The notes beneath the pieces were generated by a model. It made no database searches and was not told the DNA's origin. It saw only the letters and a list, made by a program, of their open reading frames with translations. The translations under genes and the position numbers were made by a program. Below, in pieces: positions 1 through 11,883 of a stretch of DNA of 64,000 nt. The DNA comes from Phoronis australis (Eukaryota; Phoronida; Phoronidae): the NCBI GenBank assembly GCA_002633005.1, contig NMRA01000078.1, positions 1,004,233-1,068,232 on the forward strand, read 5' to 3'. Each line of letters begins with the position of its first letter. The stretch's first letter is position 1.

Positions 1-62
1 AGGTAAAAACAAAAAATGGCCAGGACTTGGAGATCGAGATAAATCCGCAACTCCGCGTCAAG
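1..62 (+). CDS. Possible 3' part of an exon cut by the window edge
   Basis: The first 62 bases run into a good donor (caag|gttagt at 63). Two frames stay open. The frame starting at base 3 ends in phase 0 and reads residues such as DLEIEINPQLRVK. The frame starting at base 2 ends in phase 1 and reads residues such as KWPGLGDRDKSATPRQ. I recognise neither protein. The left border is outside the window, so the call rests only on the donor and the absence of stops, which is weak over 20 codons. A random open stretch is a real alternative. Confidence 0.3.
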
Positions 63-169
63 GTTAGTATGAAAGACCCTTTAAAGTGTTAAAAATTTGT
101 TATTCCTGTTGTCACAAATTGTCTTTAGGATGCATAGCTGTTCCTCATCAAGCCATAGTAAAATTTCAC

Positions 170-386
170 CAATTTAAGACACAATATGACTGGTAAGTGA
201 AATTTAATTTTTTAATTTTCATAAAAGAGACAGTATCACAATTGTATTCTATACCTTTTTTAAGGTCTAGGCCACAGGCTACTGTCTGACAATGATTCTG
301 AGAAATTGTGGATATCACAAAGTTAGACGCGTTTGAGAAACGAAGAAAGATCAATTATGGCAATTATTTTTGTCCGAAATTGTTGA
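170..386 (-). mobile_element. Small inverted-repeat element, CAATTTGGGACA family
   Basis: The left end reads caatttaagacacaatatg and the right end reads ttatttttgtccgaaattg. These are the two ends of a family seen many times in this window, here in reverse orientation. The ends share the inverted terminal motif CAATTTGGGACA. One arm continues into AAAATAATTGCCAAAA; the other continues into CAATATGGCTGACAG and then a stretch like GAAATTTCATTTTGTC. Length is about 217 bases with no coding content, so this is probably a MITE. Confidence 0.5.
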
Positions 387-624
387 TCTTTTACCACACT
401 GGTGTACCTAGCATCTGTATTGTTTGTTGTGACCCGAATTGTCTTGCATTGGTATAGCACTGTGCCTGCACTTGTTTTTAAACTATTCATTACATCCTTG
501 TTGGTATCACTTTGGTGTCAAAAATGTCTAAATTTATCTTTTAATGATATTTTGAAGGTACTACAGTCATTATTTATCTATAATTTAAATATTATAGTCA
601 AATTTCCGTGCTTAAATTGACATG

Positions 625-795
625 CAGTAAAAGCAGTTGTGAACCCGGCTCTTAGGCATGCAACTGTCCCATTTGGCTGGTGTAAGTCGACACAACTTAA
701 CAAAGGTTTTATTTTCTTGGCTGAGAAAATGATTGCTTTATTACCCCCATGAGTTTTGAATAACCCAGCCCGAAATGTGAACTTTGACAACATGT
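625..795. repeat. Dispersed repeat, first copy
   Basis: This stretch resembles 53395-53585. Shared landmarks are a 'gcaactgtc...' stretch, 'aaaggttttattttcttgg' against 'caagggtttatggtcatga', and 'ttattac.cccatgag/aatt.tgaata'. The copies are diverged and have no recognisable coding content. The element class is not known to me. Confidence 0.5.
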
Positions 796-3711
796 CAGCT
801 GTTAGGGGTTGACTATGTCACTGCTTTTTTCGATAATGGATCAGCCGATCAGCTTAAATATATTCCTCGGAACTTGGATTGAACATGTGCTTGCTATCTT
901 CTTCGTTTTTGGAGTGCTCCAATAATGAAGTTGTCTAATTCGCATAGCAAAATGTTTTTCCTTGGTATGATATATCGGACATGTCTGCCAGTCATGCACA
1001 ATCAACTGGATCATTCATGGGTAACAGGGGGAGATAAGTAATGTATTGTTGTTGGCATGTAGGCAGCGTTACATCACGGTAAGTAAAATGGTTTTCAAAA
1101 ATCTAAAGGCAACGCTTCACATAAGCTGCGCCCTCTAGTCAGGCTATGTTATTCTTATCGTTGTTTTGTTAACGATGTACCCTTCTTGTTTTTGCTAAAT
1201 TTTACTAAAGGACATGGTCACATATCACTTAGTTAAAATCTGTTGTTGTGTTAGTTGATATTTGGCTAAATACAGTGACTTAGATAAGGTCCTACCATAA
1301 CATGATTGCATAGCAAAAATTGGACGTGGTCACATAATTGTAATGCTGTAACTTAGTGACACTGAAGGTATCAGCCTGTTTGACTTGTTTCTTTATTTTT
1401 GGGACTTGTACCAAACTATCTGTTAAAGCTGCTGTGCGGCATACTGCGCTTGACAGCAATGCTGCCTCAATGCTCGACACATCTTGGTGTTGGGTGACTA
1501 ATATGAACTCATGATGAAAAAAAATTGGCAAGAGAGCAACAAAATCAGTTCTAAAACTTAGAAAACATTTCCTAGACGTTCTTAAAAACTGAAACTGTGA
1601 TCAATTATCCGCTACATGAGAGGAATCAATAAGGAAATCTCAAAAGGCTTTGAATTAACTCAGTTCAAATACGTTGTAAAGTTTGGTTAAAAAATATGCC
1701 ATCTGATGAGTCCTTTAAGTAATTATCAAGAGTTGTTGACGTACATGAGTTTATAAAGTACACCAGAAATTCCTAATAGCAACTGTGCTTGGCTTGTTGG
1801 TAGTCTATAGTTACAAACTGACACACCATCACCAACAAAATCTGCAAAATAGCAAATCTTGCAAAAGATGATACTCGGAATTCATATTTACAAAAGCGAT
1901 TCCTGAAATGTTTGAGTCGTACTATGAGGTAAAATTCTTCAGTTTGGGACACAATATTGGCTGACAGATGAAATTTTATTTTGTTTAATTTCTCAACAAA
2001 AGTAACCTTTCAGAAAAATTTATTTTTTTTTAGTATGGTTTGTATAGTGTAGCTATTACCAAACAACATTTGCTAAAATTGTGAGCATTTGCAACAATTT
2101 TGAAGTCCCTGAAAAATAGAAATTAGGCAATTTAATATATAGGAATTTTTTGTCCCAAATTCAAGAATTTTGAACATAATTGGCAGACAAGTCCTGTAAC
2201 CCTAGTATAAACGTCATTTCTATCATGCCCACTGAATGCATGCTAATGCGTTTGTCATAAATGATGTATGATCATATTAGTGCTCTTTGTTTTGGTTCGT
2301 CACTACGTCGAGTTTGAATTTTGTCATGACCCTTACTTGCGTCAGGTTTGAAAACCTATGCAACGACTTAAAAATATCAGGGGATTAATAATTTGTTAAG
2401 CAAAAATTTTGGAACATTTTGGATTTTTGGTAGCAGTTAATTGCATTTATTTCAAGACTTAACACGCAGCTTCCCACAGTGTGGGTAGACATGGACGTTC
2501 AAATATGCATGAATTTTGTAATTCCAGTCACATTTGAAGTTTCTGTTGTGGAGAAAACTGGATACCTATAGAATCGTGTCAGACTTTGCTCATATATGAC
2601 ACCATGCAATCAGTGTTTGTACTAAAATGTACTATTGGTACTCAAATCACTGGGATGTGTCCAAGATTGCCTTAACGCAAATGATGGGACCGGAGAAAAA
2701 AAAACGCAATAAGACCCTTAACTTTGAGGCCTCATTGAGCCTCAATGCCACTTCCTTCACAATTATAAATGGATAACTGTTTTATCTTGCAACAGTTTTA
2801 ACTTTGTGAGTCACTTTGCAAGCCAAGCACCAACTGTATTTTACAAAACCATTGAACAAACATAAAATTTTAAAACGTGTATAAAGCTGCATCAATGACA
2901 TTTTGTTGATCAGTTTTAGCATTATTCAAACTTTAAGCAGATGTGTCATGAGTATGACAATGTATTTGGTTTCTGTTTTTTTTGTTGTTTATTTAAGTGC
3001 TATCACAACCATTTATGTGACATCATGGCTGCCTGAATTGTGAAATACGTGAACAATGAACCAGTGTCACCTGCCCCCACCTGAAGACCTGAGGCCCACC
3101 TGACCCGTGACTCCAGGAGTGCATCTTCTAATTGGCTAGATTCGAGTCACATGACCTGGCCATCTGAGTTGGACATTTGATTGGCTTTTTCTTTATCAAG
3201 CTTGTGTGATTCAATTTATTAAATTTTGTTCCTAAATTGTTCCCAGAACATGGCTAGTCTGCCTGTAGTTGAGACTGTTTGGGTTAAAGGGTGTTTTTGC
3301 TGACTTAGAGCATTTAGATAAAGATCTACCATATTATGGACAAGGGTAGATAGTTAGAAATTATATAATGTGCAGTCCAAGAACATATCGTATGTTGTTG
3401 CATGCACACATTTGTTTTTTATCTTTTACTATAGGTTGTGTAAAAATTATGCACAACTTTTGACATAAATTTATGTTGTTTGTAAGTCGTATATTAGAAC
3501 CAGGACACAATCCTTGGGGTTAGGTATTTACAGTCTTGCAGTATCTACTGTGGTTATAACTTGAGCTGAGTTCAGTGAAGCATTAAGGTCAAATAGCTAC
3601 CATGACAATCAGTTCTGTGACTTGAAAACAATGTTGAACTTGTGTGTTGAAGATAATGCACTGGAGTTGGTGTGTTTTTCATGCTGGTCCTTTCAACTTG
3701 CCTGTATAGGT

Positions 3712-3846
3712 GGCTACTTGGACTTCCTAAACAGTGAAATAGAAAAACAAACATGTCAGCTGCAGCCTCAATTCAAGTTAGGTCAATTTTGCTCCACCAT
3801 TCAACAATTGACTGGTCATTCAAACTTTGCTTCAGATATTGAAAAG
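3712..3846 (+). CDS. Candidate internal exon of an unrecognised gene
   Basis: A pyrimidine-rich tract ending in ctgtatag precedes an open stretch that ends at gaaaag|gtgatg. It enters in phase 1 and leaves in phase 0. The reading contains GYLDFLNSEIEKQTCQL near the start and LGQFCSTIQQLTGHSNF further on. The mixed polar composition differs from the low-complexity Phe/Leu/Ile strings of chance frames nearby. The same frame stays open on both sides (3622-3930), so the borders are provisional. I could not assign it to a family, and no partner exon was found close by. Confidence 0.35.
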
Positions 3847-4152
3847 GTGATGATTATATGTTTGGTCAAACTAGGTCCGAAACCCTGGGTGGGTGTTTTG
3901 TTCCCCAAAACTGTGTGGGTTTTCATATAATGGTAGGGTTTTGTTGCCTGACCTTCAAAGTCCATATTACCGAGTTTCCTAGGCAAATGAGTAGAGTACC
4001 TGAGGCAATATCAAATGAAAAAGGTTTTTTGAGATAATATCAAGTGATGAGAATGTTTCTGAGGCTGTACCAAATGGTGAAGTAGCCTTACCGCTGAGCC
4101 TTGTAACATGCAAGACTCAATCTGCTCAGCAATGTATTACCAAACAATTTCT

Positions 4153-4311
4153 AGCCAGTGGGTTAGTCCCAAACATTCCAGCCAGTGGGTAAGACCCAAA
4201 CATTCCAGCCAGTGGGTTAGTCCCAAACATCCCAGCCAGTGGGTTAGTCCCAAACATTCCAGCCAGTGGGTTAGTCCCAAACATTCCAGCCAGTGGGTTA
4301 GTCCCAAACTG
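4153..4311. repeat. 27-bp minisatellite, about 5.9 copies
   Basis: The unit agccagtgggttagtccc plus aaacattcc is repeated head to tail with almost no change. The second copy reads 'gtaagaccc' and the fourth begins after 'atcc'. Because 27 is a multiple of three, the array is open in a frame on each strand (nine-residue repeats, about SQWVSPKHS on + and LGLTHWLEC on -). Both 78-codon frames are a product of the repeat and are not evidence of a gene. Confidence 0.95.
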
Positions 4312-6690
4312 ACAATCGCCCCTTCATCGATATTTTTTAAGTAATTAAAGTTCACAAGTGAACAGAAATACAATTTCCAAAATTAAACTTTTTTCATTTT
4401 TCAAAGCTTCTACCCAATGAACAAGGGGCCTAAATTTTAGGTTCTGATTTGACCCCCTTTTCTGGAAAAATGCTCCGAAATGATAGAAACCCCCTTCACA
4501 AATTTCCATCTTGTAGGTGTATGCGCATTCTTTTTCCACAAACATGTTCTAAAAATACTTGCTTTCTCCCAGGCGCTATTGTAGGATCAGTTGAGATACA
4601 AAATATGAGACCCTTTCCATGAAATTCTCTGAATTTTTAATACCTTTTTTACTGAATCAATTTTTTCGGGAATTGACTTCACGGACCACAAAAACAACTC
4701 CTTTTTCTCGTTAATTCTTGTTTGCATATGCATACCAGTGTACCCACAGGAAATTCCCCCCCCCCGCGAAATTCCCTTGTCTGCCATATTGTGTCTTAAA
4801 TTGGTGCAAATTTACTGTGGTGGAGCTATGTGTGCCATCGCGTGCTCCTAAAACTACGTTGCTAGTCTACGCGAGCTGGCATTGTCTATAGTCGCGCTCA
4901 TTTTCTATGTACACCCTGCTGTCTAGAACTAAATACCATTAAATATTAATTAACATGTACTGTCATGACCTCTGGCCTGTAGCAAGCAGAATCATTGTCA
5001 TATGGCAGTTGGATACTGGAAACTTTTCAATGATTGGTAAAGGGAGAAATCAGAAAGATAAAAGCTGTTATATGAAATAACTGCTCGACAAGTTTTTTGT
5101 TCAAAGGCAATTTAGGTGAGAGACCATATAGAATTTAGTGGGTGGTAAACATTCATTAATTTGTAAGGAAAAACAATTGCAAAATTGCCATTTTCATCTA
5201 TTCTGACAATAACGTTGTGGTCGCATCTGTAAGCCAACATCCTGTGTGTCCGTTGTTACCTCTGTTAGTCCATTAATTACGGTAAACATTCTCTAGTTTG
5301 GAACAATGTCAATTTTGGGACATGGAAATTCAACCACAGTTGATTCTGAAGATTGGGAAATGAGCAATTTTGGCGTGGATTATATTTCTCAAATATCAGA
5401 TTCCGCGTCCTGTATCCGTAACGTGAAATGATCGTGATAGAATTTTTTGGGGTTATATGGATTATATACTTGACACGCTTTTATCAGTGATTTCAGAACT
5501 AATGTTTCACATGCGTGTTTGTGGATGGTATAACCACCAAATAACTATGTCGGGTCGAACCGCTGTTCAGCATTGATCGTAGTGTGGTGGTCTTAAACAA
5601 TAATTTTCGAGGAAAATAGATGGAATTTTGAAGCAAAAATTTTCGATAAATTTTCCACAATTTTAGTGTCATTTTTCGTCCAACTTCCTTCCAGATTTTC
5701 GCCATGACTTACTACAAAAATTGTTAACGCTTGAAATCAGTGTCATTTTTGGTCAGATTTTCATCGGGATTTTCGCTTTACGACAAAAATGTATTATGTG
5801 CTTGAACACGGTCACCTGTCGCTCTCATTTTGAAACGGCAAAAAATGACGAAATTTCACAGCTCACACATGTGATCATGACACCGAAGAGAGTGGATTAC
5901 TTGGAACACTGTGACACTGTGCGGATTCATAAATTCGTGAAATTTGTTACTTTCTCAGGAATTTTAACTCGGGTTTATTGATATTCCACGCAAATTTCTG
6001 TGAATTTACTTTGAAATTATCAGTGTAAATTGAAGTCTTAACGAATATTAAAATTGAAAACAAAGGAAACTGCTTTGCCGCGTACTAATACTAAAAGTTA
6101 CTTCAAACTAGGCTGATCTGACCGAAGTGACCTCGGCTAAAACATACTTCACCGATATTTACGGAGAGAGCACGTACGAAGGTCAAAAGTTTATGAAGAT
6201 TTCGAATATTCTATTTAAATCCATCAGAAGAGCGAAAAAGTGAAAACAGACGTGTTGTTTTGTTAGGGAACTCTTATCTTAACCCCATCATCTAATGTGT
6301 ATTAGCGTGAAAATCGCATGTTACCCGCCAAATAAATGCATGTGGTTTACTCAGGAATTTTGACGGACCTGAAAATGAGGGGAGGATTTTCGGGTGGTCT
6401 ATCACAACCATAACACGTTATGCAACAGAGCCGGATAATAGACTTGTCAGTTGTTAAAATTGCCAATTCGCATCTCCACCATGTGTAACATCAAAGTGAA
6501 CGACTGGTCATGTTGCTGATGTTAATTCTTGAATTTGAGATGACCAATATTGCTCATTTCTAAAGTTTGGCCCAAGCTCCAGCCTTGAGCAAAATAATGA
6601 ATTTCTCAACGTCTGAAATTGGAGAATTTTTACGAAATATCTCGAAATGATGTAATTTGGTAGTAACACATCAGATAACACCGCAAAAGT
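4312..6690. other. No gene seen
   Basis: This stretch contains a run of ten C at 4756-4765, the end of a CAATTTGGGACA-family copy near 4770-4812, and a short direct repeat at 5665-5805 in which 'agtgtcattttt.gtc', 'gattttcg' and 'gcttgaa' recur at a spacing of about 75 bases. The longest open frame (86 codons, 5721-5981) covers that repeat and shows no known motif. Confidence 0.6.
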
Positions 6691-7945
6691 GGATACGGAT
6701 CAGTTGACACGGAACAGGATGATCGAAGGCGCAAGTATGTGTGTAAAGCGACGGGCTGACACGGAGCAAATTGACACCATGGTGACGGCTTTTGTCACCT
6801 GGTTGTGAGGTAGAGCAAATTGCGCCTGGTCGTCTTGCTCCGTGTCAACTATATGTCTAAATTCGAAACTGGGGAAAGACGGAAAGCATCCTCTGTATTG
6901 CGCTTGCACAAAAAATGGACATATATACATGTGATCATTGTGGCGTAATTTCTATGATTTGCCAGTGAGGTGTTCAGTGCCTTGTCTTCTAACTATCACC
7001 ATTTATTTTATTAGGAAATTATCAGAATATTACACACAGTTTACAGTCAAGACTGGGTTCATTTCAAATACTTGGTGATGTACAGTAGGTCTACAGATGA
7101 AAGCGTTAATCAGCTGATTAAAAAATTATTGAAGCAAAACTGAATGTCACGACTAGTTGGTGAACCAAACCTCAACTAATGTGGGAAGTCGGCACTGTGA
7201 AAAGTGTAGAAGCAAGTGCCATACATGTCACACAACCATTAACTTGCAGGCATCGAAATTGCGATCTCGTGAACACATTTATCTTGAGAAATAATATAGC
7301 AAATATAAGTGCATGAAAATCAAGCCCTTCCAAAGAACATATTCACTCGAAGATTCGACTTTTTATATTTCGCTTGTCACTCCGTCATTTGCTTTTTTTA
7401 CCTACCGATGTACTCAAGGACGGAAGCATTCACTGGGCTCATTGGCTGGCATTCGGGTCACCACATGACATCGTTAGGTAAAAAACTTAAGAGTAGAAGA
7501 TGGCAGACGATTTGATTCGCTGTTGTTAGAGGAAGGTTAAAAGATTCGAAATGTAACCAGTAAGACCGTTTGCGGTTTTCTAAACATGTCAAAGGAATTT
7601 GATTTTGTTAGATCAAACAGCATGAACAAAAATTTTCCCCCCATTTTTGTTTATATTCATTTCACCCAGTGGTGAAAAGCCCTGCAGTGGAACTTCAGCT
7701 CAGCTTAAGAGCTGAGTATTGGCTATGTCACAAATAATTGGAGAAATTAGAAGCACCGTAACAACAACAACAGTAACGCTTCACACCGATCATCTTGCGC
7801 CGTGTCAGTTGCGCCATGTCAGTTGCGCCATGTCAGTTGCACCGTGTCAGTTGCGCCGTGTCAGCAGTGCCGTGTCAGTAGTGCGGTGTCAGTCGCGCTG
7901 TGTCAGTTGCGTCATGTCAGTTGCGTCGTGTCAAAAGTTAATGTC
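6690..7945. mobile_element. 'GACACGG' element, copy A
   Basis: The left end has ggatcagttgacacggaac (6697-6715). The right end is an array of gtcagttgcgccat units whose reverse complement carries the same CAACTGACACGG motif, so the ends form an imperfect inverted repeat. Bases 6740-6905 match 19125-19280 closely (shared 'gtgaggtagagcaa', 'cgaaactggggaa/caa.g.cggaaag.atc'). No transposase-like frame is present, so it is probably non-autonomous. The exact ends and any target-site duplication are not resolved. Confidence 0.5.
7804..7929. repeat. 14-bp tandem array, nine copies
   Basis: Nine consecutive 14-base units of the form gtcagttgcgccat are present, with changes mainly in the GCGCC core (gcaccg, cagtgccg, tagtgcgg, cgcgctg, gcgtca). 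The array sits at the right end of copy A. A single unit of the same sequence is present at the matching end of copy B (about 19425-19440), so the array looks like local amplification of the terminal motif. Confidence 0.9.
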
Positions 7946-10900
7946 TAAAGGGTCTCTTGTCCCTTGTTTTTCTCACAAGAGGATTTGAGGGATTTTGACG
8001 TCTTTTGACGCCGGGATACATGTCAGAGAGACATTCTGGTAGCCATATTTGTACCATACACACTTTGCTGACAAAAGGGAAAACATTCCAATGAGATATT
8101 TTAGTCAAAAAAATTGGCAAATATAAATTCCACTGAGATGTAGTGAATAGTTTTTGCAGTCTGTCTATTTTCTTCCATGACGCTTTTGGGACAGAGTAAA
8201 CAATATATGAATTTCTAATTCTTAAACCAGTATGGAAATGTTAATCACAAACATTTTTACGTCTGGTCAGCACCTGCGACAGTAAACAATATTCAAAATT
8301 TGGTAAACCAAAATTGGAGAGGACCAGAACCAGACCATAACTTTTGAAATACATAAAGCAACATTTTTTCTTGGAATGAACCTAAATGACACTTCGATTT
8401 CTGGAAGTTTTCTGTGATTTTTAGAATTTGCCATGGTCTTCATGCAATAATTGTTCTTGAGTTATCAGATCCAAAGGCAATGGCCACACTACGATCTTTG
8501 CAATGTCTTGGAGATACCCTCAATGAAAGCAGACATTTGAACCCGTCCAACCGAGAAATTTTCTTGGAGACATTTTGAAATATACCTCCCTCATCAAAAA
8601 TGCCCTTTTTGTTTCATATTGGGAAACTTGTAGCAATTTCAGTGAACAATTATCAAATCAAATTAACCAAGTTAATATGTGGAAAGCTACATTTGCCAAT
8701 CAAATTTGTGCAGACTACTCTATTTTCAATACACGATTGATACATCTTGGTTTTACAGTTAGAAAAGATGTCTGTGCCCTAGGTTATGGCACATCATGTA
8801 CATCGGAAGATTCCTTCTGTAAATTAGGCTTCTATGGCTAAACTAGCAAAGTCACTGTATAGTTCTAGTTTAGGTGGATACCTTTTGAGGCATTTAGGGT
8901 CTTGAAATCCTTCCAACTCAAACAAATGCTTTTTATCGACACTGTCCATCGTTCCATCAACGAAATTGAACACGGAATGCCATTATAGTCAGTGTGTTCG
9001 AGGTCAAGCGGAAACGTACAGAAAGTTATGGGGGAGGCCATGGGTCATCTGCTAGCCACGCAAATGTTGCGCTATAGGAAAAGTGCAAGAGTATTGCTAA
9101 CTGAGGTCATAGGTTTGAATCCAGTTAATGGCATGTACTTTTTGTGAATATCATTTGAAAATAATATTTTCGTGTTCGGTTTGCTATTCATTGACTAAGT
9201 TCTGGAAAGTCTTTATTTGTGAAAACGAAATTAGAACAATTTAATTGACGGTAAATTTTTCACTATTTCGCACAAAAATAATTGTTAAAATTTTTATTTT
9301 TCTGTTCAAAGGCTGGTTACTTGAAAATGTGTGTTACATTTACTAAATGTTGTTTTGAGACGTCCGGATTCTACAAACCAAGCTAACACGGACTGAAATT
9401 TTCATAAGATTTATTTTTTAAGAAATGTGACGAAATGAAATTTCATTTGTCAGCCATACTGTCTGCTAAATAGATGCACAAGTATTGCGTCGCCTCGTAT
9501 TTATGTGATATGGATAGTGGTGCTTCAGTTGTTTACTCTACAGTAATTCTCTTCTTGTTTTGTTCTTAGATAATTGTCAAAATTGCCATTTTCCACTTTT
9601 CCAATGTTCATTACTTCACTGCGTATAACAGAAAATTTATGCACTCGGTATAAACTGTTATGGACTAAAATTGTCAACTTTATTTTTGAGTAGAAATTCG
9701 ACAAAATACAACACTTGTCGGCTATATTGTGTGCTATGGTAATACGTAAGTGAAGAATTACTGTTCCATGCGTTTTCGCAGTGTTCACCTCCATGATGTA
9801 TCATCATCTCCTTTTTGTTCAGTTCTTTTTTATTTTCACCAGATGTGGCTCTCTGGAGCGCTTTCATATGTATTGTACGAATTGTTACTTTTTTGTGCTA
9901 ACGATTTCTCTGTTTTTAAGCATGATTTAATGGCTTGTGCGGATGATTCGAAGGTATCGTCGTAGGGGATGGTTTCAATTCTCTTGTGTTTTACGTACAT
10001 GTCGAGTTTTAAGCTCAAGCAAATAAAAGTGTACAGCTTTCATTGTAAGCGTGCAGTGTCTTTACACTTAACTTCGCAATTAAGTTGGCATTCTGTCCCA
10101 AAAAGTAAACTTTTAATGTAGTCCGTTTGTCACGGTTCCTTAGTCAGATGAGAAGTGATGATTCTGAGTTCGAAGAACTGACGGTTCGTATTTTGTTGGT
10201 AGACCATAGCCTGCACATAAAATGTTAGGTTGGTGACAAGTCAATTTGTAGTCTCTGAACTGAAGCAGTGACCAAACGTCAGTTTTTTTAGCGTGTACAT
10301 GACACATCATCCCTACCTTGCGATTACTTCGATGAAAACAGGGTCACTTACTGTTTACTTCGATATCCATTAACTTCCGAAGCCGAACGGTTCAGTTAAC
10401 TTTGCAGTTAAAGCCAATGCACCGCTCAGACTGGAGCTAAGTGATTATGAAAGGACCTGAAAACTGAAATCATCTCCAATTTTGACTAAGGAACAATTTG
10501 AAACCAATATTGTCATGTTAAGTTTTATGGATGGCGGGCTTATTGCTGCTTTAAAGGAAATCATAATTATCATATTTCTGTAGAAGAGTTGAATATGTAA
10601 AAAAGAATTACTTCCTTATGTACATTTACCACATTGGATAAAACTCGTGAAATTTGGAGCATTTTTTAGATTACAGCAAGCCTTTTGAATTGTTACAAGT
10701 CAAAGTTATGAGAAAAGTTCTGTATTAGTTATAAAACTCAATGTTTTGTATGTTATGTACAATAAAATGTTAATAGAATTCTTAAGAAGCCCAGGTAAGT
10801 TGACTACTATGTGTTTAAGGTAATTGCATTTGGCGTGGAAATTACCCATAATGACTTACTATTGGCACTAACACTAGATATAGTGAATAGTGTTGTGAAT

Positions 10901-11883
10901 GGGTTGCTTGTTAATTACCTTCTTAATGGGATTGCAATGACATTTTTCTTGACTGTAAATCACCGGGAATAATTTATGGGCATAAAAACATCCTATTTGC
11001 ACCTGACTGTATCAATAATTATTTGCCCACTTATCTGACGGAGATTTATCATCTTGTAAGATACTGGCGGATGCAATTGTTTTGATTTAAGGACCTTATG
11101 AACTACTTCCTGTATTTAGCAAAATGTGTAGATTTTAACTTCTTGGTAAAGGCATAGAACTCTGGGCTGATTGTAGAGACTGCCGAATCTGATTTTTGAC
11201 TTTTTACCAATCTGCTGTTAATTGGGTCACGTAACCAGGCCATGTTGGTAAAATTAAGCAAAAAGGAAAAATACATTGATAGAAAATCAATTGTATCAAT
11301 GACGTGACCAAATTTCATTCGATGTATTAATTTTCAAGGTGAGCTATTGAAAATGGTGTTACAGATTTCTAAAAAATCCTTTTGTTTCCATTTCATGCAA
11401 CATACGATTATTCACAAAAATCATTTAAGTCCTGTTTTGGTAGCCCCTCATGCAAAAGTGGAACGTTTTAAAAACAATTCCTACCTGCTTTCTGAGAACT
11501 GCACATAGTGCATAGTGTCTGAAAAGTTCACATGAATACGATCAGCCATTTCTGATATATAATGTTCCAAAGTCAAGTCAACTGTGGTCATTGTGATAAG
11601 ATCCTGCACAATCCTTAATGATATGTTTTAATACTGGAAATGCTTACAGTTGAACATAATGTTAGCTTAACAAGAAGGGAATAACGTTTCTTATGTACTG
11701 TAGTAGTTGGGTACAATTTCAGTGTCATATAAAGTCAAGAAGGTTTTGTGCTTGGAAATAACATCGTAAGTTCCAGACGTTATTTTTATTGTTACGTTAA
11801 TTAATTTAATTTCTGATTTGACTGCTCTTTTGATTTGGACAATTTTTAAGCTTAAAAATTTTGTTCTACATCCAGTCACCTCA
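7946..11883. other. No gene seen; repeat relics
   Basis: Two CAATTTGGGACA-family relics lie at about 9400-9475 and 9560-9745. A copy of the 'gaaagggcct' element family, also present at 36869-37384, occupies roughly 10075-10466 ('acttcgat', 'gttcagttaactttgcag', ending 'tatgaaaggacctgaaaac'). The remaining frames are short and show no motifs. Confidence 0.55.

Larger units (their letters stand above)
63..3711. other. Intronic or intergenic DNA with repeat relics
   Basis: I see no supportable gene here. The stretch holds a reverse copy of the CAATTTGGGACA element (about 170-386), part of another copy (about 1930-2000), and one copy of a dispersed repeat (about 625-795) that recurs at 53395-53585. 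Open frames are all under 80 codons and look like chance. Confidence 0.6.

Noticed and set aside
9080-9130. Possible second tRNA-derived SINE (ggtttgaatcca B-box-like)
   Set aside because: Only a B-box-like match is clear; no convincing A box at the right distance.
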